Shown here: piece after piece, positions 58,211 to 58,703 of the stretch
How the letters are laid out: each line of letters begins with the position of its first letter
Position numbering within the stretch: position 1 is the stretch's first letter
NCBI RefSeq assembly: GCF_003050785.1
Contig: NZ_QAOH01000018.1
Location: 1-58,703, forward strand
Source: Celeribacter persicus
Lineage (GTDB): Bacteria; Pseudomonadota; Alphaproteobacteria; Rhodobacterales; Rhodobacteraceae
DNA length: 58,703 nt
Direction: 5' to 3'
Program-made: the position numbers and the translations under genes
The notes under the pieces: generated by a model
Seen by the model: the letters and a program-made list of their open reading frames with translations, nothing else
Databases searched by the model: none
Told to the model about the DNA's origin: nothing

Positions 58211-58631
58211 GACCCGTTTCCTGCTGCTCTCCCTGCTCTTTGCACTCTCCGTCGCCGCCTTCATGACACTCGGCGCACGTGGCAACTGGGATTTCGTCCT
58301 GCCGTTTCGCGGCATGAAACTTCTGGCGCTGGTGACCATCGCCACCGCCGTCGCGCTCTCGACCATGGTGTTTCAGACGCTCACCGCCAACCGCATTCTC
58401 ACCCCCTCGATCATGGGGTTCGATGCGCTCTATCTGATGCTACAAACGGGGTTGGTGTTCTTTCTCGGCGGCTTCGGTTTCGCGACACTCGACCCGACGT
58501 TGAAGTTCATTCTCGAAACTGCCTTGATGCTTACGGCAGCTCTCATTCTGTTCGGCACAGTGCTGCGCAATGCCGCCGATCTGAGCCGCATGGTCCTCAC
58601 CGGTCTGATGAGAACGGCGGTGCAAAATTAG
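58203..58631 (+). pseudogene. Siderophore ABC importer, second permease (FatC type), truncated by an insertion sequence
   Basis: The GTG start at 58203 gives a normal N-terminal half of a FecCD-type permease (TATAVALSTMVFQTLTANRI, SIMGFDALYLMLQTGLVFFL). It is cut at about residue 135, after RMVLTGL, where foreign sequence begins near 58606 and gives a short abnormal tail before a TAG at 58629-58631. A whole FatC-like permease has more than 300 residues, so half the helices are missing. The importer is probably non-functional unless the rest is supplied elsewhere. Confidence 0.75.
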
Positions 58632-58703
58632 ACCACGGTAGCGCCGTCGTATTGACGGTGCGGGCGGCGTAAAAGTCGTCCACTTTTTCCCTTCTTGCGG
58701 CAG
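58606..58703. mobile_element. End of an IS21-family-like insertion sequence, continuing past the window
   Basis: Sequence from about TGATGAGAACGG onward does not continue the permease. It contains two related units, GGCGGTGCAAAATTAGACCA C at 58616-58636 and GGCGGCGTAAAAGTCGTCCA C at 58663-58683, matching at 16 of 21 positions. Direct repeats of this kind near the ends are characteristic of IS21-family elements, which also begin TG. No transposase is visible because the window ends. Confidence 0.55.

Overview
The window is a GC-rich chromosomal segment from an alphaproteobacterium, most likely a member of the Rhodobacterales (Roseobacter/Rhodobacter group). The evidence is an F1-only ATP synthase operon (atpHAGDC) without the F0 genes, the hisC-tyrA pair, a CIRCE-controlled groESL operon, a roseobacter-type Hint-domain protein, a DUF1127 small protein, hmuSTUV, and a dense cluster of GANTC (CcrM-type) sites. 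Genus cannot be fixed from the sequence. Most of the window is ordinary core genome with tightly packed, often ATGA-overlapping genes. No tRNA, rRNA, CRISPR array or prophage was found.

Layout. 1-448: non-coding DNA with ten GANTC sites and the terminator of a quaternary-amine ABC importer (449-3518, minus). 3.9-11.6 kb: an ABC exporter, the LysM/BON protein Kbp, a DUF2254 membrane protein, a FabH-like ketosynthase and an acyl-CoA synthetase. 11.6-16.3 kb: a four-gene, translationally coupled minus-strand operon (flavin monooxygenase, bile-acid:Na+ symporter-like carrier, epimerase, SDR) divergent from a TetR regulator; the carrier gene carries an in-frame stop. 16.3-19.2 kb: a GNAT acetyltransferase and groESL with CIRCE. 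19.3-29.6 kb: an AT-richer orphan, a DUF2161 protein, a ZIP transporter, Mn-dependent pyrophosphatase, a second GNAT, a HAD hydrolase, a MaoC hydratase, ribF-YcgN-threonine aldolase, a DsbA-like isomerase, prs and an H-type lectin protein. 29.7-35.1 kb: a MazG-like gene and atpHAGDC. 35.4-45.2 kb: a methyltransferase divergent from gloB, clpA, an M23 peptidase, an OmpA/MotB-like plus ExbB/MotA-like stator pair, chaC and a DUF2125 protein. 45.5-51.8 kb: hisC-tyrA, an endonuclease/phosphatase family protein, rpsD, the Hint protein, ybaK and the DUF1127 gene. 51.8-58.7 kb: an iron-acquisition island with hmuSTUV, DUF2218 and a siderophore ABC importer. The last permease of that importer is broken by what looks like the end of an IS21-family insertion sequence.

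The most notable non-genic signals are a two-copy, ~116-bp intergenic repeat with terminal inverted repeats (23268-23384 and 45438-45552), two TTAA arrays with identical spacing (24401-24425 and 45322-45346), and the GANTC cluster at 205-443. No complete, clearly novel multi-gene system was identified. The best candidates for new biology are the stator pair with its very long coiled coil, the monooxygenase operon with its interrupted carrier, DUF2218 in the iron island, and the repeat family.
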